Assembly (NCBI RefSeq): GCF_900142665.1
Contig: NZ_FRBR01000001.1
Span: forward strand, 434,001 to 498,000
DNA length: 64,000 bases
DNA from: Roseovarius pacificus
GTDB taxonomy: Bacteria; Pseudomonadota; Alphaproteobacteria; Rhodobacterales; Rhodobacteraceae
Direction of reading: 5' to 3'
Translations under genes and position numbers: made by a program
Shown: positions 18,493-28,801 of the stretch, in pieces
Position numbering within the stretch: the stretch's first letter is position 1
How the letters are laid out: the number at the start of each line of letters is the position of its first letter
Notes under the pieces: model-generated
Database searches by the model: none
Told to the model about the DNA's origin: nothing
The model's input: the letters and a program-made list of their open reading frames with translations, nothing else

Positions 18493-19511
18493 GCGACCGC
18501 CTCAAACCGCTGATCGGCGCCGCCGCCGAACGCCCCCTGACCCGCGACGAGGCCGAGGCCGCATTCGCCTGCCTGTTCGAGGGCGAGGCGACACCGGCGC
18601 AAATGGGCGGCTTCCTGATGGCGCTGCGCACACGCGGCGAAACGGTGGACGAATTCGCCGCCGCCGCCGCCGTGATGCGCGCCAAATGCAACAAGGTGGC
18701 CGCGCCCGCCGGGGCGATGGACATCGTCGGCACCGGCGGCGACGGCAAGGGCACGCTGAACATTTCCACCGCGACGGCCTTCGTTGTGGCCGGTGCGGGT
18801 GTGCCGGTGGCCAAGCACGGCAACCGCAACCTCAGTTCCAAATCCGGCGCCGCGGATGCGCTGGCCCAGATGGGCGTCAATGTCATGGTCGGCCCGCAGG
18901 TGGTGGAACAGGCCATGCAGGAGGTCGGGATCGCCTTCATGATGGCGCCGATGCACCACCCGGCCATGGCCCATGTCGGCCCCGTGCGCGCCGAACTGGG
19001 CACGCGCACGATCTTCAACATCCTCGGGCCACTGACCAATCCGGCGGACGTCAAACGGCAGTTGACCGGGGCTTTCGCCCGAGACCTGATCCGCCCGATG
19101 GCCGAAACGCTGGGGCAGTTGGGCTCGGAACGGGCCTGGCTGGTGCATGGCAGCGACGGCACCGACGAGATGACGATCACCGGCGTCACATGGGTGGCGC
19201 AACTGGGTGAAAACGGCGATGTCACCGACGCCGAGATGCACCCCGAAGACTTCGGCTTGCCCGTGCACCCGTTCGAGTCCATCCTCGGCAGCACGCCCGA
19301 AGACAACGCCAACGCGTTCCGCGCCCTTCTGGACGGCGCGTCCGGCGCCTATCGCGACGCGGTGTTGCTGAATGCCGCCGCCGCGCTGGTGGTGGCGGGC
19401 CATGCCGGCGACGTCAGGGAAGGCGTCGCGCAGGCCATTGAGAGCATCGACAGCGGCGCGGCACGCGCCAAGGTCGAAACCCTTGCCAAGATCACATCGG
19501 AGGCCGCATGA
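18489..19511 (+). CDS. trpD: Anthranilate phosphoribosyltransferase
   Basis: Second step of the tryptophan branch: joins anthranilate and PRPP. The 340 aa show the diphosphate-binding [14 protein letters not shown] loop, [15 protein letters not shown] and the [11 protein letters not shown] region. It overlaps trpG and trpC by 4 nt each, indicating a tightly coupled trpGDC operon. Confidence 0.97.
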   Translation: MSDRLKPLIGAAAERPLTRDEAEAAFACLFEGEATPAQMGGFLMALRTRGETVDEFAAAAAVMRAKCNKVAAPAGAMDIVGTGGDGKGTLNISTATAFVVAGAGVPVAKHGNRNLSSKSGAADALAQMGVNVMVGPQVVEQAMQEVGIAFMMAPMHHPAMAHVGPVRAELGTRTIFNILGPLTNPADVKRQLTGAFARDLIRPMAETLGQLGSERAWLVHGSDGTDEMTITGVTWVAQLGENGDVTDAEMHPEDFGLPVHPFESILGSTPEDNANAFRALLDGASGAYRDAVLLNAAAALVVAGHAGDVREGVAQAIESIDSGAARAKVETLAKITSEAA

Positions 19512-20323
19512 GCACCCCCACCATTCTCGAAAAGATCAAGGCGTACAAGCTGGACGAAATCGCCGCCGCCAAGGCCGAGCGCCCGCTGGACGAGGTCGAG
19601 GCCGCCGCCCGCGACGCGGGCGAGGTGCGCCCCTTTGCCGACGCGCTGCTGCAGGCCAGCAAGCAAGGCTATGGCCTGATCGCCGAAATCAAGAAGGCCA
19701 GCCCCTCCAGGGGCCTGATCCGCGAGGAGTTCGATCCTGCCGCGCTGGCCACCGCCTATGCCGAGGGCGGCGCGACCTGCCTGTCGGTCCTGACCGACAC
19801 GCCCAGCTTTCAGGGTGCGCCCGAATTTCTGGGACAGGCCCGCGCCGCCTGTGACCTGCCGGTCTTGCGCAAGGATTTCATGTACGACCCCTATCAGGTG
19901 GCCGAAGCCCGTGCCTGGGGCGCGGATTGCATCCTGATCATCATGGCCTCGGTCAGCGACGCACAGGCCTCCGAACTCGAGGACGCCGCCACCGCATGGG
20001 GCATGGACGCGCTGATCGAAGTGCATGACGAGGCCGAACTGGACCGCGCCGCGCAACTCTCGTCGAAAATGATCGGCATCAACAACCGCGACCTGAACAC
20101 GTTCGACACCACGCTCGACACCACACGCACCCTGTCGAAACTGGTCCCCGTGGACCGCATGATCGTCTGCGAAAGCGGCCTGTCCACACCCAAGGACCTG
20201 TCGGATATGGCCATGTATGGCGCGCGCTGCTTCCTGATCGGGGAATCCCTGATGCGTCAGGACGATGTGGCTGCCGCCACGCGCACCCTGCTGGCCAATC
20301 CGCTGACCGCCGGGGGCATGTGA
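19508..20323 (+). CDS. trpC: Indole-3-glycerol phosphate synthase
   Basis: Closes the indole ring from CdRP. The 271-aa (beta-alpha)8 barrel carries the N-terminal ILEKIKAYK, the catalytic [10 protein letters not shown] (Lys) and [11 protein letters not shown] (Lys) segments, INNRDLNTF and [11 protein letters not shown]. It is not fused to TrpF. It overlaps trpD and directly abuts moaC. Confidence 0.97.
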   Translation: MSTPTILEKIKAYKLDEIAAAKAERPLDEVEAAARDAGEVRPFADALLQASKQGYGLIAEIKKASPSRGLIREEFDPAALATAYAEGGATCLSVLTDTPSFQGAPEFLGQARAACDLPVLRKDFMYDPYQVAEARAWGADCILIIMASVSDAQASELEDAATAWGMDALIEVHDEAELDRAAQLSSKMIGINNRDLNTFDTTLDTTRTLSKLVPVDRMIVCESGLSTPKDLSDMAMYGARCFLIGESLMRQDDVAAATRTLLANPLTAGGM

Positions 20324-20800
20324 ATGGCCGGCCTCACGCATTTCGACGGCAAGGGCGATGCGCATATGGTCGATGTCTCGGACAAACCGGTGACATCGCG
20401 CGTGGCCGTCGCCGCCGGATCGGTCAAAATGGCGCGTGACACCTACGACATGATCAGCGACGGACGCGCCAAAAAGGGCGACGTTCTGTCGGTGGCCCGT
20501 CTGGCGGGCATCATGGGAGCCAAGAAAACCCCCGAGCTCATCCCGCTCTGCCACCCCCTGCCCGTTAGCAAGGTCTCCGTGGAACTGGCGCTCGATCCCG
20601 ACCTGCCCGGCGTGCAGATCGAGGCCACGGTCAAGACCACCGGCCAGACCGGCGTGGAAATGGAGGCCCTGACCGCCGTCAGCACCGCCGCGCTGACCGT
20701 CTATGACATGGTCAAGGCCGTGGACAAGGCGATGGAAATCGGCCGTATCCGCGTCAAGCTGAAGGATGGCGGCAAATCCGGACGGTACGAGGCCACATGA
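20324..20800 (+). CDS. moaC: Cyclic pyranopterin monophosphate synthase
   Basis: Acts with MoaA in the first step of molybdenum cofactor synthesis. The 158 aa include [13 protein letters not shown] and [24 protein letters not shown] segments and a C-terminal KDGGKSG. Its ATG follows the trpC TGA with no gap and its end overlaps moeA by 4 nt, so it is read with both the trp genes and moeA. Confidence 0.97.
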   Translation: MAGLTHFDGKGDAHMVDVSDKPVTSRVAVAAGSVKMARDTYDMISDGRAKKGDVLSVARLAGIMGAKKTPELIPLCHPLPVSKVSVELALDPDLPGVQIEATVKTTGQTGVEMEALTAVSTAALTVYDMVKAVDKAMEIGRIRVKLKDGGKSGRYEAT

Positions 20801-21969
20801 TCACCGTTAACGAGGCGCTGGACCACCTGTTTTCGCTGGTGACGCCACTGGACACCGAAGAGGTTCCGCTGATCCGGGCCGCAGGCCGTGTGCTGGCCGC
20901 CGATGCGGTGGCCCGGCGCGATCAGCCGCCCTTTGCCGCCTCGGCAATGGATGGCTATGCGGTGGACGGGTCCGCCGTGCGCCCCGGCGCGCAGTTCACC
21001 GTGATCGGCGAGGCGGCGGCGGGCCATGGCTTCGAGGGCCGCGTCGGCACGGGGCAGGCCGTGCGCATCTTTACCGGCGCACCGGTGCCCGACGGCGCGG
21101 ACCGCATCGTCATCCAGGAAGACGTCACGCGCGAGGGCGAGCGGATCACCCTTGGCGACGATCTTGGCGACAATACCCACCTGCGCCCCGCCGGGGCCGA
21201 TTTCAGAACCGGCGACCGGATCACCGCGCCGCGCATTCTGGGCCCGGCGGATATCGCGCTTCTGGCGTCGATGAACGTCGCCCATGTGCGTGTCACCCGC
21301 AAGCCGCAGGTCGCGCTGATTTCCACCGGCGACGAGTTGGTGATGCCGGGCGAAGAGCCGGGGCCGGATCAGATCATCGCCTCGAACACCTTCGGCCTCA
21401 AGGCGATGCTGGACGGCATGGGCGCAGAGGCCCGTATCCTCCCGATTGCACGCGACACGCGCGCCTCGCTGGAAGCCGCGTTCGATCTGGCGCGCGGGGC
21501 CGATCTGGTGGTGACCATCGGCGGGGCCTCGGTGGGCGATCACGATCTGGTGGGCGACGTGACCGAAAGCCTCGGAATGCAACGCGCGTTCTACAAGGTG
21601 CGGATGCGCCCCGGCAAACCGCTGATGGCGGGCCGGATGGGCGGCGCGGCGATGATCGGCCTGCCGGGCAACCCGGTTTCGGCCATAGTCTGCGGGCATG
21701 TGTTTCTGGCCCCGGCGATCCGCGCGATGCTGGGCCTCGGGGCCGAGAGCGCGCCACGCCTGAGTGCGCGCCTAGCCCATGACCTGCCCCGTGGCGGCCC
21801 GCGCGAACATTACATGCGCGCCGATGTCCGCGACGGCACAATCGCGCCTGCCGAGCGGCAGGACAGCGCATTGCTGAGCGTGCTGGCGGGCGCCAACGCC
21901 CTGATGATCCGCCCCGCCGACGACGCCCCGCGCAAGGCCGGCGACGTGATCGACTACCTGCCGCTGTAA
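20797..21969 (+). CDS. moeA: Molybdopterin molybdenumtransferase
   Basis: Inserts molybdate into adenylated molybdopterin. The 390 aa have the MoeA layout: N-terminal [13 protein letters not shown], then the MoCF-binding domain with [18 protein letters not shown] and GLPGNPVSA, and a C-terminal beta domain. It ends the trpGDC-moaC-moeA run. A GC-rich inverted-repeat element follows immediately. Confidence 0.96.
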   Translation: MITVNEALDHLFSLVTPLDTEEVPLIRAAGRVLAADAVARRDQPPFAASAMDGYAVDGSAVRPGAQFTVIGEAAAGHGFEGRVGTGQAVRIFTGAPVPDGADRIVIQEDVTREGERITLGDDLGDNTHLRPAGADFRTGDRITAPRILGPADIALLASMNVAHVRVTRKPQVALISTGDELVMPGEEPGPDQIIASNTFGLKAMLDGMGAEARILPIARDTRASLEAAFDLARGADLVVTIGGASVGDHDLVGDVTESLGMQRAFYKVRMRPGKPLMAGRMGGAAMIGLPGNPVSAIVCGHVFLAPAIRAMLGLGAESAPRLSARLAHDLPRGGPREHYMRADVRDGTIAPAERQDSALLSVLAGANALMIRPADDAPRKAGDVIDYLPL

Positions 21970-21970
21970 A

Positions 21971-22034
21971 GGGGGCGCTGCCCCCGTCGCCGCAAGCGGC
22001 GACTCCCCCGGAATATTTCTGGCAAGAAGAAGGG
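21971..22034 (+). repeat. GC-rich inverted-repeat element, copy 1
   Basis: GGGGGC-GCT-GCCCCC followed by GCCGC-AA-GCGGC and then GACTCCCCCGG and a purine-rich tail with AAGAAGAA. A related element at 51991-52037 shares the CTGCCCCCG, GCGACTCCCCCGG and AAGAAxGAAxGG parts. Such elements often follow genes in this bacterial group; here it may serve as the moeA terminator. Confidence 0.5.
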
Positions 22035-22049
22035 CGGAACGCGCCGGAG

Positions 22050-22078
22050 TTGACACAAAACGGGAACATGCGTAGAAC
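22050..22078 (+). promoter_or_regulatory. lexA promoter with LexA box
   Basis: TTGACA (22050-22055), 17 nt, then TAGAAC (22073-22078) form a good sigma70-like promoter. The alphaproteobacterial SOS box GAAC-N7-GAAC lies at 22064-22078 and covers the -10 element, so LexA should repress its own gene. Confidence 0.88.
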
Positions 22079-22110
22079 AAAACAAAACGCATGGACCCGA
22101 GGTGCGCAAA

Positions 22111-22812
22111 ATGCTGACGAAAAAACAGCTCGATCTTCTGAACTTCATCCACAAGCGCGTGCAGCGCGACGGGGTGCCGCCCAGTTTCGACGAAATGAAA
22201 GAGGCGCTTGATCTGCGCTCGAAATCCGGCATTCACCGGCTGATCACGGCGCTGGAGGAACGCGGTTTCATCCGCCGCCTGGCCCACCGGGCGCGTGCGC
22301 TGGAAATCGTCAAACTGCCCGAGGCGCTCGGCGGCGAGGCCTCCCATGGCTTCACCCCCCGCGTGATCGAAGGCGAAAAACCGGATGTGCGGCAACCCGC
22401 CAATGCGCAACCCGTCGAAGCGGTCGGGGCGATGGAACTGCCGGTGATGGGCCGGATCGCCGCCGGTGTCCCGATCGAGGCGATTGCCCATGTCAGCCAC
22501 AAGGTGGCCGTGCCCGGCGCGATGATCTCGGGCAAAGGCGAACATTACGCGCTCGAGGTCAAGGGCGACTCGATGATCGAGGCCGGGATCAACGACGGCG
22601 ACGTGGTGGTGATCCGTGAAACCAGCACCGCCGACAATGGCGATATCGTCGTGGCCCTGGTCGAGGATCAGGAGGCGACGCTCAAGAAATTCTATCGCCG
22701 TGGCAACGCCATCGCACTGGAGGCCGCCAACCCGGCCTATGAAACCCGCGTCCTGCCCGAGGATCAGGTCAAGGTGCAGGGCCGTCTGGTCGGGCTGATC
22801 CGCACCTACTGA
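22111..22812 (+). CDS. lexA: SOS repressor LexA
   Basis: DNA-damage regulator that represses SOS genes and self-cleaves when RecA is activated. The 233 aa comprise an N-terminal winged-helix domain ([13 protein letters not shown], residues 1-65) and a C-terminal S24 peptidase domain with the cleavage bond A118-G119, S154 in KGDSM and K192. The ATG at 22111 follows GAGGT by 7 nt. An SOS box covers the promoter. Its 3' end overlaps that of the convergent comEC by 7 nt. Confidence 0.97.
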   Translation: MLTKKQLDLLNFIHKRVQRDGVPPSFDEMKEALDLRSKSGIHRLITALEERGFIRRLAHRARALEIVKLPEALGGEASHGFTPRVIEGEKPDVRQPANAQPVEAVGAMELPVMGRIAAGVPIEAIAHVSHKVAVPGAMISGKGEHYALEVKGDSMIEAGINDGDVVVIRETSTADNGDIVVALVEDQEATLKKFYRRGNAIALEAANPAYETRVLPEDQVKVQGRLVGLIRTY

Positions 22813-24812
22813 GCGTTCCACAACCGCGTGCCGGTGATCTGGCGCGCGGTCACGGTTTTCACCCCCTCCGCCGTGACATGCAGTGCCACCGCGCCCGAAC
22901 GGCGCAGCATGCGCGGCTCGAACACGGTACAGGGCAGCTTGTGCTCCGGCGTTCTGTCGAAAACGATCCAGTCATGCCCGTTGCAATCGGTGGTGCCGCG
23001 CGCCGCGCGCTTGCCGCGCAGGGCAAGGATGCGCAGGCCGCCGGGAGGCGGATCGCGCCAGCGGCTGGCGGCGCTTTCCTGCACCGCGCCGTCGCCATCG
23101 TTCTCAAGCCAGTTCATCGCAACGAACCCGGCCCCGCGCGCCCGGCTCAGCGCGCGCCCCTGCGAGGTCATCACCCCGACCAATGCTCCATTGTCTGAGA
23201 TCAGCACATCGGGCCGCTCGCTCTGCGCCCAAAGCAGCGCGGCCAACAGAATCGGCACAAGTCCGGCCAGCCGCGCCCGCCCCTGCCACAGCACCAGAAA
23301 CAGGGCCCCCATCGCCATCAGCGGCAGAACCATCGGCGTGGGGCTGACCACCGTTCCGCGCGCCCCCTCGAGCGTGGCCACCCAATGCGCCACGCCGAGT
23401 ATCCAGCCCAACCCCTGCCCCATGACCCACAGCGCCACACCCTCCAGCCCGAAGGGCAACAGGCAGGCGGCCAGCACCGCGGCGGGCATCACCAGCACCC
23501 CCATCAGGGGCACGCTCAACAGGTTGGCCAGCAAACCGTAATGCGCGATCTGGTTGAAATGCGCCGCCGCCACCGGCGCGGTGGCCAGCCCCGCCACGGC
23601 CGAGGAAATCACCACCGCCACCGCCGGGCGCAGCCAGCGCGGGCCAGGCGGCACTGCGGCATCGCGCAGCCAGCCGAACACCGCGACCAGCGCGGTCGTG
23701 GCGGCGAACGACATCTGGAACCCCGGCCCCAGCAGGGCCTCGGGGCGCAGGACCAGCACGATGACCGCCGCCACCGCCACGGCGCGCAGCGACAGCGCCC
23801 GCCGGTCGCTCATCACCGCCAACAGGGCCACCGCCACCATGACAAATGCACGCTCGGTCGCCACGCTGCCGCCGGACAGGCCCAGATAGGCCGCCGCCAC
23901 CGGCAGGGCCATCAGCGCCGCCAGCTTCTTGGCCGGCACCCGCAGGCCGACCACCGGCACGGCGGCAAAGCCCAGCCGGAAGGCGGCAAAGACAAACCCC
24001 GCCAGCAGCCCCATATGCAGCCCCGAGATCGCCAGCAGATGCGCAAGGTTCGACACCCGAAGCGCCTCGAGCGTGTCCTGCCCGATACCCGAGCGATCCC
24101 CGGTCATGATCGCCGCCGCGAATCCGCCGGTTTCGCCGGGCAGCGCCGCCTGCACCCGCGCCGACAGCGCCATGCGCGCCCGGAACATCCCTTGCCCGGC
24201 CTCCGGCGGGGCAAGCGTCAGGACCGGGGTTCTCGTATAGCCCACGGCGCCAAGACGCAAAAACCATGCGTGACGCTGAAAATCGAAGCCGCCCGGCTCG
24301 ACCGGGCCACCGGGCGGCGACAGATGCGCAGTCATCATCACCCGCAGGCCGGGGCGCGGAACGACAAAGCCCTGCATGCCATGCAGCGACACCCGCACGC
24401 GCGCCGGGGTCTTTTCCGGCGAAACCTCATGCAGCCGGACGCGATCCAGCGTCAGCCGCAGCGCATCCGACCCCGACCGGTCGATCCCCACGATCCGCCC
24501 TTCCACCGGCCCGTAATAGCGCCAGCCCAGAACCGGCCCGGACAGGTGATGCGCCCGCGCCCCGGCGATGCACAGCCCCGTGGCCACCATCGCCCCGGCC
24601 CAGAACAGCGGCGACAGCCCCGGACCCAAGCGCCCTGCCAGAACGGCGCACAGAACGCCCGCCACGACCAGCCCAAGGTACGCGCCCGCCCCCGGCTCGG
24701 CCCGCAGCGCGAAATATATCCCGACACCACAGCCCAGGCATACGGGCACCCAGGGAAACAGATGCCCGCGCTGGTTCAGCCATGCGGCCCACGCGTGTTG
24801 CCATAGCGCCAA
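22806..24812 (-). CDS. comEC: ComEC/Rec2-family DNA-uptake channel protein
   Basis: 668-aa inner-membrane protein with many hydrophobic segments. The N-terminal DUF4131-like part covers about residues 30-190 and the Competence domain about 210-490, with [16 protein letters not shown] ([14 protein letters not shown]) and [18 protein letters not shown] segments. It would carry single-stranded DNA across the inner membrane during transformation. The C-terminal about 150 residues do not show the HxHxDH metallo-beta-lactamase motif of many ComEC proteins, so any nuclease-like activity is unlikely. It is convergent with lexA and divergent from gltX. Confidence 0.88.
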   Translation of the reverse strand: MALWQHAWAAWLNQRGHLFPWVPVCLGCGVGIYFALRAEPGAGAYLGLVVAGVLCAVLAGRLGPGLSPLFWAGAMVATGLCIAGARAHHLSGPVLGWRYYGPVEGRIVGIDRSGSDALRLTLDRVRLHEVSPEKTPARVRVSLHGMQGFVVPRPGLRVMMTAHLSPPGGPVEPGGFDFQRHAWFLRLGAVGYTRTPVLTLAPPEAGQGMFRARMALSARVQAALPGETGGFAAAIMTGDRSGIGQDTLEALRVSNLAHLLAISGLHMGLLAGFVFAAFRLGFAAVPVVGLRVPAKKLAALMALPVAAAYLGLSGGSVATERAFVMVAVALLAVMSDRRALSLRAVAVAAVIVLVLRPEALLGPGFQMSFAATTALVAVFGWLRDAAVPPGPRWLRPAVAVVISSAVAGLATAPVAAAHFNQIAHYGLLANLLSVPLMGVLVMPAAVLAACLLPFGLEGVALWVMGQGLGWILGVAHWVATLEGARGTVVSPTPMVLPLMAMGALFLVLWQGRARLAGLVPILLAALLWAQSERPDVLISDNGALVGVMTSQGRALSRARGAGFVAMNWLENDGDGAVQESAASRWRDPPPGGLRILALRGKRAARGTTDCNGHDWIVFDRTPEHKLPCTVFEPRMLRRSGAVALHVTAEGVKTVTARQITGTRLWNAQ

Positions 24813-24883
24813 GTCTTGTCACCCTTCCGCCGCGCCGATAGACAGGCCGCAACGCTAGGCCCAACCCGGTTACCGAAAGGTTA

Positions 24884-26302
24884 ATGTCCCCCATGCCGCA
24901 AACAGTCGTGACCCGTTTCGCCCCCTCGCCCACGGGGTTCCTGCATATCGGCGGCGCGCGCACCGCACTGTTCAACTGGCTCTATGCCCGTGGCCGGGGC
25001 GGCAGGTTCCTGTTGCGCATCGAGGATACCGACCGCGCGCGCTCGACCGATCAGGCGACGCAGGCGATTCTCGACGGCATGGCGTGGCTGGGCCTCGATC
25101 ATGATGGCGAGGTGATCAGCCAGTACGAGCGCGCCGAGCGACACCGCGAGGTGGCGCTGGACCTGCTGGACAAGGGCGAGGCCTACAAGTGCTTCTCCAC
25201 GCAGGACGAAATCCAGACGTTCCGCGACACCGCCCGCGCCGAGGGCCGCTCGACCCTGTTCCAGAGCCCGTGGCGCGATGCCGATCCCGCCACGCATCCC
25301 GACGCGCCTTACGTCATCCGCATCAAGGCCCCGCGCGACGGCGCCACGGTGATCGCCGATCGGGTGCAGGGCGATGTCACCATCCGCAACGATCAGCTGG
25401 ACGACATGGTGCTTTTGCGCTCGGATGGCAGCCCGGTCTACATGCTGGCCGTGGCGGTGGACGATCACGACATGGGCGTGACCCATGTGATCCGCGGCGA
25501 CGATCACCTGAACAACGCCGCCCGGCAGATGCTGATCTATACGGCGATGGGCTGGCCCCTGCCCGTTTACGCCCATATCCCGCTGATCCACGGCCCCGAC
25601 GGCAAGAAACTGTCCAAGCGTCACGGCGCGCTCGGCGTCGATGAATACCAGAAAATGGGCTATCCGGCGGCGGGCATGCGCAATTACCTGGCCCGGCTGG
25701 GCTGGAGCCACGGCGATGACGAATTCTTCACCGACGCGCAGGCGCAGGAGTGGTTCGACCTCTCGGGCATCGGAAAATCGCCCGCCCGGTTCGATTTCAA
25801 GAAGCTCGAAAACCTCTGCGGACAGCATATCGCGGCCAGCGACGATGCTGCGCTGCTGCATGAATTGCAGGGGTTTCTGGCAGCCACCGGACAACCCGCC
25901 CTGTCCGGTCCCAGACTGAGCCTGATGGAAACCGGCATGTACTGCCTCAAGGAGCGGGCCAGGACATTTCCCGAACTTCTTGAAAAGGCAGAATTTATCC
26001 TGGCCGAGCGCCCGATTCGACCGGACGAGAAGGCCGCCGCGCAGCTCGATGATGTATCCCGTAGTATACTGAAAGAATTGACGCCGCATTTGCGAAATGC
26101 TAGGTGGTCGCGCGAAGATTTGGAGGCAGCCGCAATGCAGTTCGCCGAATCTATTGACGTGAAGTTCGGCAAGCTGGCAGGCCCGCTCAGGGCCGCTCTG
26201 GCAGGCCGCAGCGCAACACCGAGCGTATTCGACATGATGCTCGTGCTCGGGCGGGATGAAACGATCGCCCGGCTTTCCGATGCCGCCTGCGAGAGTGGTT
26301 AA
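24884..26302 (+). CDS. gltX: Glutamate-tRNA ligase
   Basis: Charges tRNA-Glu (and in many alphaproteobacteria tRNA-Gln, later amidated). The 472 aa contain the class I signature FLHIGGART near residue 20 and the KLSKR signature in [10 protein letters not shown]. Two ATGs lie 9 nt apart (24884 and 24893). Neither is ideally spaced from AAAGG at 24876-24880, so the start is open by three codons. Its 3' part (from about 25980) is somewhat AT-richer than the rest. gltA follows in the same direction after 73 nt. Confidence 0.95.
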   Translation: MSPMPQTVVTRFAPSPTGFLHIGGARTALFNWLYARGRGGRFLLRIEDTDRARSTDQATQAILDGMAWLGLDHDGEVISQYERAERHREVALDLLDKGEAYKCFSTQDEIQTFRDTARAEGRSTLFQSPWRDADPATHPDAPYVIRIKAPRDGATVIADRVQGDVTIRNDQLDDMVLLRSDGSPVYMLAVAVDDHDMGVTHVIRGDDHLNNAARQMLIYTAMGWPLPVYAHIPLIHGPDGKKLSKRHGALGVDEYQKMGYPAAGMRNYLARLGWSHGDDEFFTDAQAQEWFDLSGIGKSPARFDFKKLENLCGQHIAASDDAALLHELQGFLAATGQPALSGPRLSLMETGMYCLKERARTFPELLEKAEFILAERPIRPDEKAAAQLDDVSRSILKELTPHLRNARWSREDLEAAAMQFAESIDVKFGKLAGPLRAALAGRSATPSVFDMMLVLGRDETIARLSDAACESG

Positions 26303-26375
26303 CCTACTCGAAAGGCCGACTGTTATAGGCAGCCCGTGACGCACAGCAAGTGCGGGCTTGAAAGGGAGAACCCGA

Positions 26376-27671
26376 ATGGCTGAAAGCACTAAAACCGCGA
26401 AGCTGACCATCGACGGCAAGGATTACGACCTGCCCGTTTACGCCGGAACCTCCGGTCCCGACGTGATCGACATTCGCAAGCTCTATGGGCAGGCGGGCGT
26501 TTTCACATACGATCCCGGCTTTACCTCGACCGCAAGCTGCGACAGCACCATCACCTATATCGACGGTGACAGGGGCCAGTTGCTGCACCGCGGCTATCCG
26601 ATCGACCAGCTGGCCGAGAAATCGCATTACCTCGAAGTGTGCTACCTGCTGCTGTACGGCGAACTGCCCTCGCCCGCGCAGCTGGAAGATTTCGAATCGC
26701 GCGTCACTAACCACACCATGATCCACGAACAGATGATGTACCTGTTCCGGGGCTATCGCCGCGATGCCCATCCAATGGCGATCATGGTGGGCGTCGTCGG
26801 CGCGATGTCGGCCTTCTACCATGACAGCACCGATATCTCCGACCCCTGGCAGCGCGAGGTCGCCTCGATCCGCATGGTCGCCAAGATGCCGACCATCGCG
26901 GCCATGGCCTACAAGTATTCCATCGGTCAGCCCTTCGTCTATCCGCGCAACGATCTGGACTATGCCTCGAACTTCCTGCGCATGTGCTTTGCCGTGCCCG
27001 CCGCCGATTACGAGGTGAACCCGATCCTCAGCCGTGCGATGGACCGGATCTTTACCCTGCACGCCGATCACGAACAGAACGCCTCGACCTCAACGGTGCG
27101 TCTGGCGTCCAGTTCGGGGGCGAACCCGTTTGCCTGTATCGCCGCCGGCATCGCCTGCCTCTGGGGTCCCGCGCATGGCGGCGCCAACCAGGCCTGCCTC
27201 GAGATGTTGCAGGAAATCGGCACGCCCGACCGCATCCCCGAATTCATCGCGCGCGCCAAGGACAAGGACGATCCGTTCCGCCTGATGGGCTTCGGCCACC
27301 GGGTCTACAAGAACTTCGATCCGCGCGCCAAGGTGATGAAGCAATCCGCCGACGAGGTGCTGGATCTTCTGGGCATCGAAGACAACCCGACCCTTCAGGT
27401 CGCCAAGGAACTGGAAAAGGCGGCGCTGGCCGATCCCTATTTCGCCGACAAGAAACTGTTCCCGAACGTCGATTTCTACTCGGGCATCATTCTCGAGGCG
27501 ATGGGCTTCCCGACCTCGATGTTCACGCCGATCTTCGCGCTCAGCCGCACCGTCGGCTGGATTTCCCAGTGGAAGGAAATGATCAGCGACCCGCAGTTGA
27601 AGATCGGGCGTCCCCGTCAGCTGTATCATGGCGAAACGCTGCGCGATTACGTCGATATCGAAAACCGCTGA
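26376..27671 (+). CDS. gltA: Citrate synthase
   Basis: Condenses acetyl-CoA and oxaloacetate to citrate, entering the TCA cycle. The 431 aa match the long type II (hexameric) enzyme of Gram-negative bacteria. Seen are the [10 protein letters not shown] segment, catalytic His in WGPAHGGAN and in [14 protein letters not shown], and the late catalytic Asp region NVDFYSG. The ATG at 26376 follows GGGAG by about 8 nt. A strong terminator comes right after the stop. Confidence 0.97.
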   Translation: MAESTKTAKLTIDGKDYDLPVYAGTSGPDVIDIRKLYGQAGVFTYDPGFTSTASCDSTITYIDGDRGQLLHRGYPIDQLAEKSHYLEVCYLLLYGELPSPAQLEDFESRVTNHTMIHEQMMYLFRGYRRDAHPMAIMVGVVGAMSAFYHDSTDISDPWQREVASIRMVAKMPTIAAMAYKYSIGQPFVYPRNDLDYASNFLRMCFAVPAADYEVNPILSRAMDRIFTLHADHEQNASTSTVRLASSSGANPFACIAAGIACLWGPAHGGANQACLEMLQEIGTPDRIPEFIARAKDKDDPFRLMGFGHRVYKNFDPRAKVMKQSADEVLDLLGIEDNPTLQVAKELEKAALADPYFADKKLFPNVDFYSGIILEAMGFPTSMFTPIFALSRTVGWISQWKEMISDPQLKIGRPRQLYHGETLRDYVDIENR

Positions 27672-27696
27672 CGCAAGCGGATCAAGCCGAAAACCG

Positions 27697-27729
27697 GGGC
27701 CGGGATGCAGCACGCATTCCGGCCCTTTT
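27697..27729 (+). terminator. gltA terminator
   Basis: 12-bp stem with one G-T pair (27697-27708 with 27714-27725), 5-nt loop, then TTTT. It lies 25 nt after the gltA stop codon. Confidence 0.88.
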
Positions 27730-27809
27730 CTTATGAGAAACAGATCGAATTTTACGGAAATTCACCATGACCGGCCGGGAAGGCATTCACCCGGTCTTTA
27801 CCACCGCCC

Positions 27810-27840
27810 TGCGATCAATGACCCGTCGTCAATGATCGCA
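27810..27840. promoter_or_regulatory. Inverted repeat before first RTX gene
   Basis: TGCGATCA (27810-27817) and its exact complement TGATCGCA (27833-27840) are separated by 15 nt and end 14 nt before the RTX gene ATG. It could be an operator or an mRNA hairpin controlling the start. No known regulator motif was recognised. Confidence 0.35.
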
Positions 27841-27854
27841 CAGGAAACACTGTC

Positions 27855-28622
27855 ATGGCCTTCCTCGCTCTTTTCCTCCTGGTCGGTGCCTCCCTTGCCG
27901 GAATGGTGGGGTTGTCCGCCGGTGATATCGACATCGCCGGGGGGGCCGTGGATGACGATGACGTCATGGACGGCACCGACGGGCAGGATACGCTCTCGGG
28001 CGGCAGCGGGAACGATCTTCTGATCGGGCGGGGCGGTGATGATGTCCTGTCAGGCGGGGCCGGAACGGACTGGCTGCTGGGGCTGGAGGGCGATGACCTG
28101 CTTGCAGGCGGCGCCGGGGCGGATGTTCTGATCGGCGGCGCGGGTTTCGATACCCTGATCGGCGGCGCGGGCGACGATTTCATCGAGGCCGCCAATGTGG
28201 TGGACGAAACCGCACTGGTGGCATCGCTGGACGGGCTTGAAAACCTGGGTGATATCGCCTTTGGCTATGCCCTGCCCGGCCCTTCCGACACCGGCGATAT
28301 CGTCGATCTGGGGCCGGGGGACGATACCGTCGTCGCGGGCAGCGACGACTCTGTGACCGGCGGCGAAGGATCGGATGAATTCGCCCTTGGCGACTGGATC
28401 GAAGGCGGCCGGCCTGTCGTGATCGAAGATTTCGATCTGGCCGAGGATCTGATTTCCTTCGTGCATGCCGACGATCGGCCCACCCCCGACATGACGCTGG
28501 AGGTGGACAGGCAAACCGGCATGACCACGATCAAGGCCGATGGTCAGGCCGTGGCCGTGCTGCGCAACGCCAGCCCCGAATTTTCCCTGCGCAACGTCGC
28601 TGTGGGCCGCTATGCCGCCTGA
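27855..28622 (+). CDS. RTX calcium-binding repeat protein with N-terminal membrane segment
   Basis: 255 aa. Residues 1-25 form one hydrophobic segment, then an acidic stretch (DDDDVMDG), then about eight RTX nonapeptides of the GGxGxDxL type (residues 40-115), which bind Ca2+ and fold as a beta-roll. The C-terminal half carries a module (GDIVDLGPGDDTVVAGSDD ... FALGDWI ... VIEDFD) seen twice in the neighbouring gene. It lacks a long exported toxin or enzyme domain, and no type I secretion genes are in the window. Role unknown; it may be surface- or membrane-anchored. AGGAAA lies before the ATG. Confidence 0.75.
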   Translation: MAFLALFLLVGASLAGMVGLSAGDIDIAGGAVDDDDVMDGTDGQDTLSGGSGNDLLIGRGGDDVLSGGAGTDWLLGLEGDDLLAGGAGADVLIGGAGFDTLIGGAGDDFIEAANVVDETALVASLDGLENLGDIAFGYALPGPSDTGDIVDLGPGDDTVVAGSDDSVTGGEGSDEFALGDWIEGGRPVVIEDFDLAEDLISFVHADDRPTPDMTLEVDRQTGMTTIKADGQAVAVLRNASPEFSLRNVAVGRYAA

Positions 28623-28801
28623 TGACGCGCGGTTTTCGTTTCCAGTCGGGAACCGAAAGTAGAAAAGATCATAAAAAGAACCGAAAACAGAAACAAAAAC
28701 ACCCCCATAGCGTGACCGCGGCGTCGAAAAATCATGGTACGATCATACCTCGTGCTCTACAAATTTCAGAGTGGATTCGGTGTGTTCCTGGGGGAATTAA
28801 A
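28623..28801 (+). other. AT-rich spacer between the RTX genes
   Basis: A-rich sequence (many AAAA runs at 28660-28700) with no supported gene. It probably holds the promoter of the second RTX gene; no clear -35/-10 pair could be fixed. Confidence 0.35.

Noticed and set aside
28622..28801. 60-codon N-terminal extension of the second RTX protein
   Set aside because: The extension is A-rich and basic, lacks a ribosome site, and would place the membrane segment internally; the start at 28802 is better supported.
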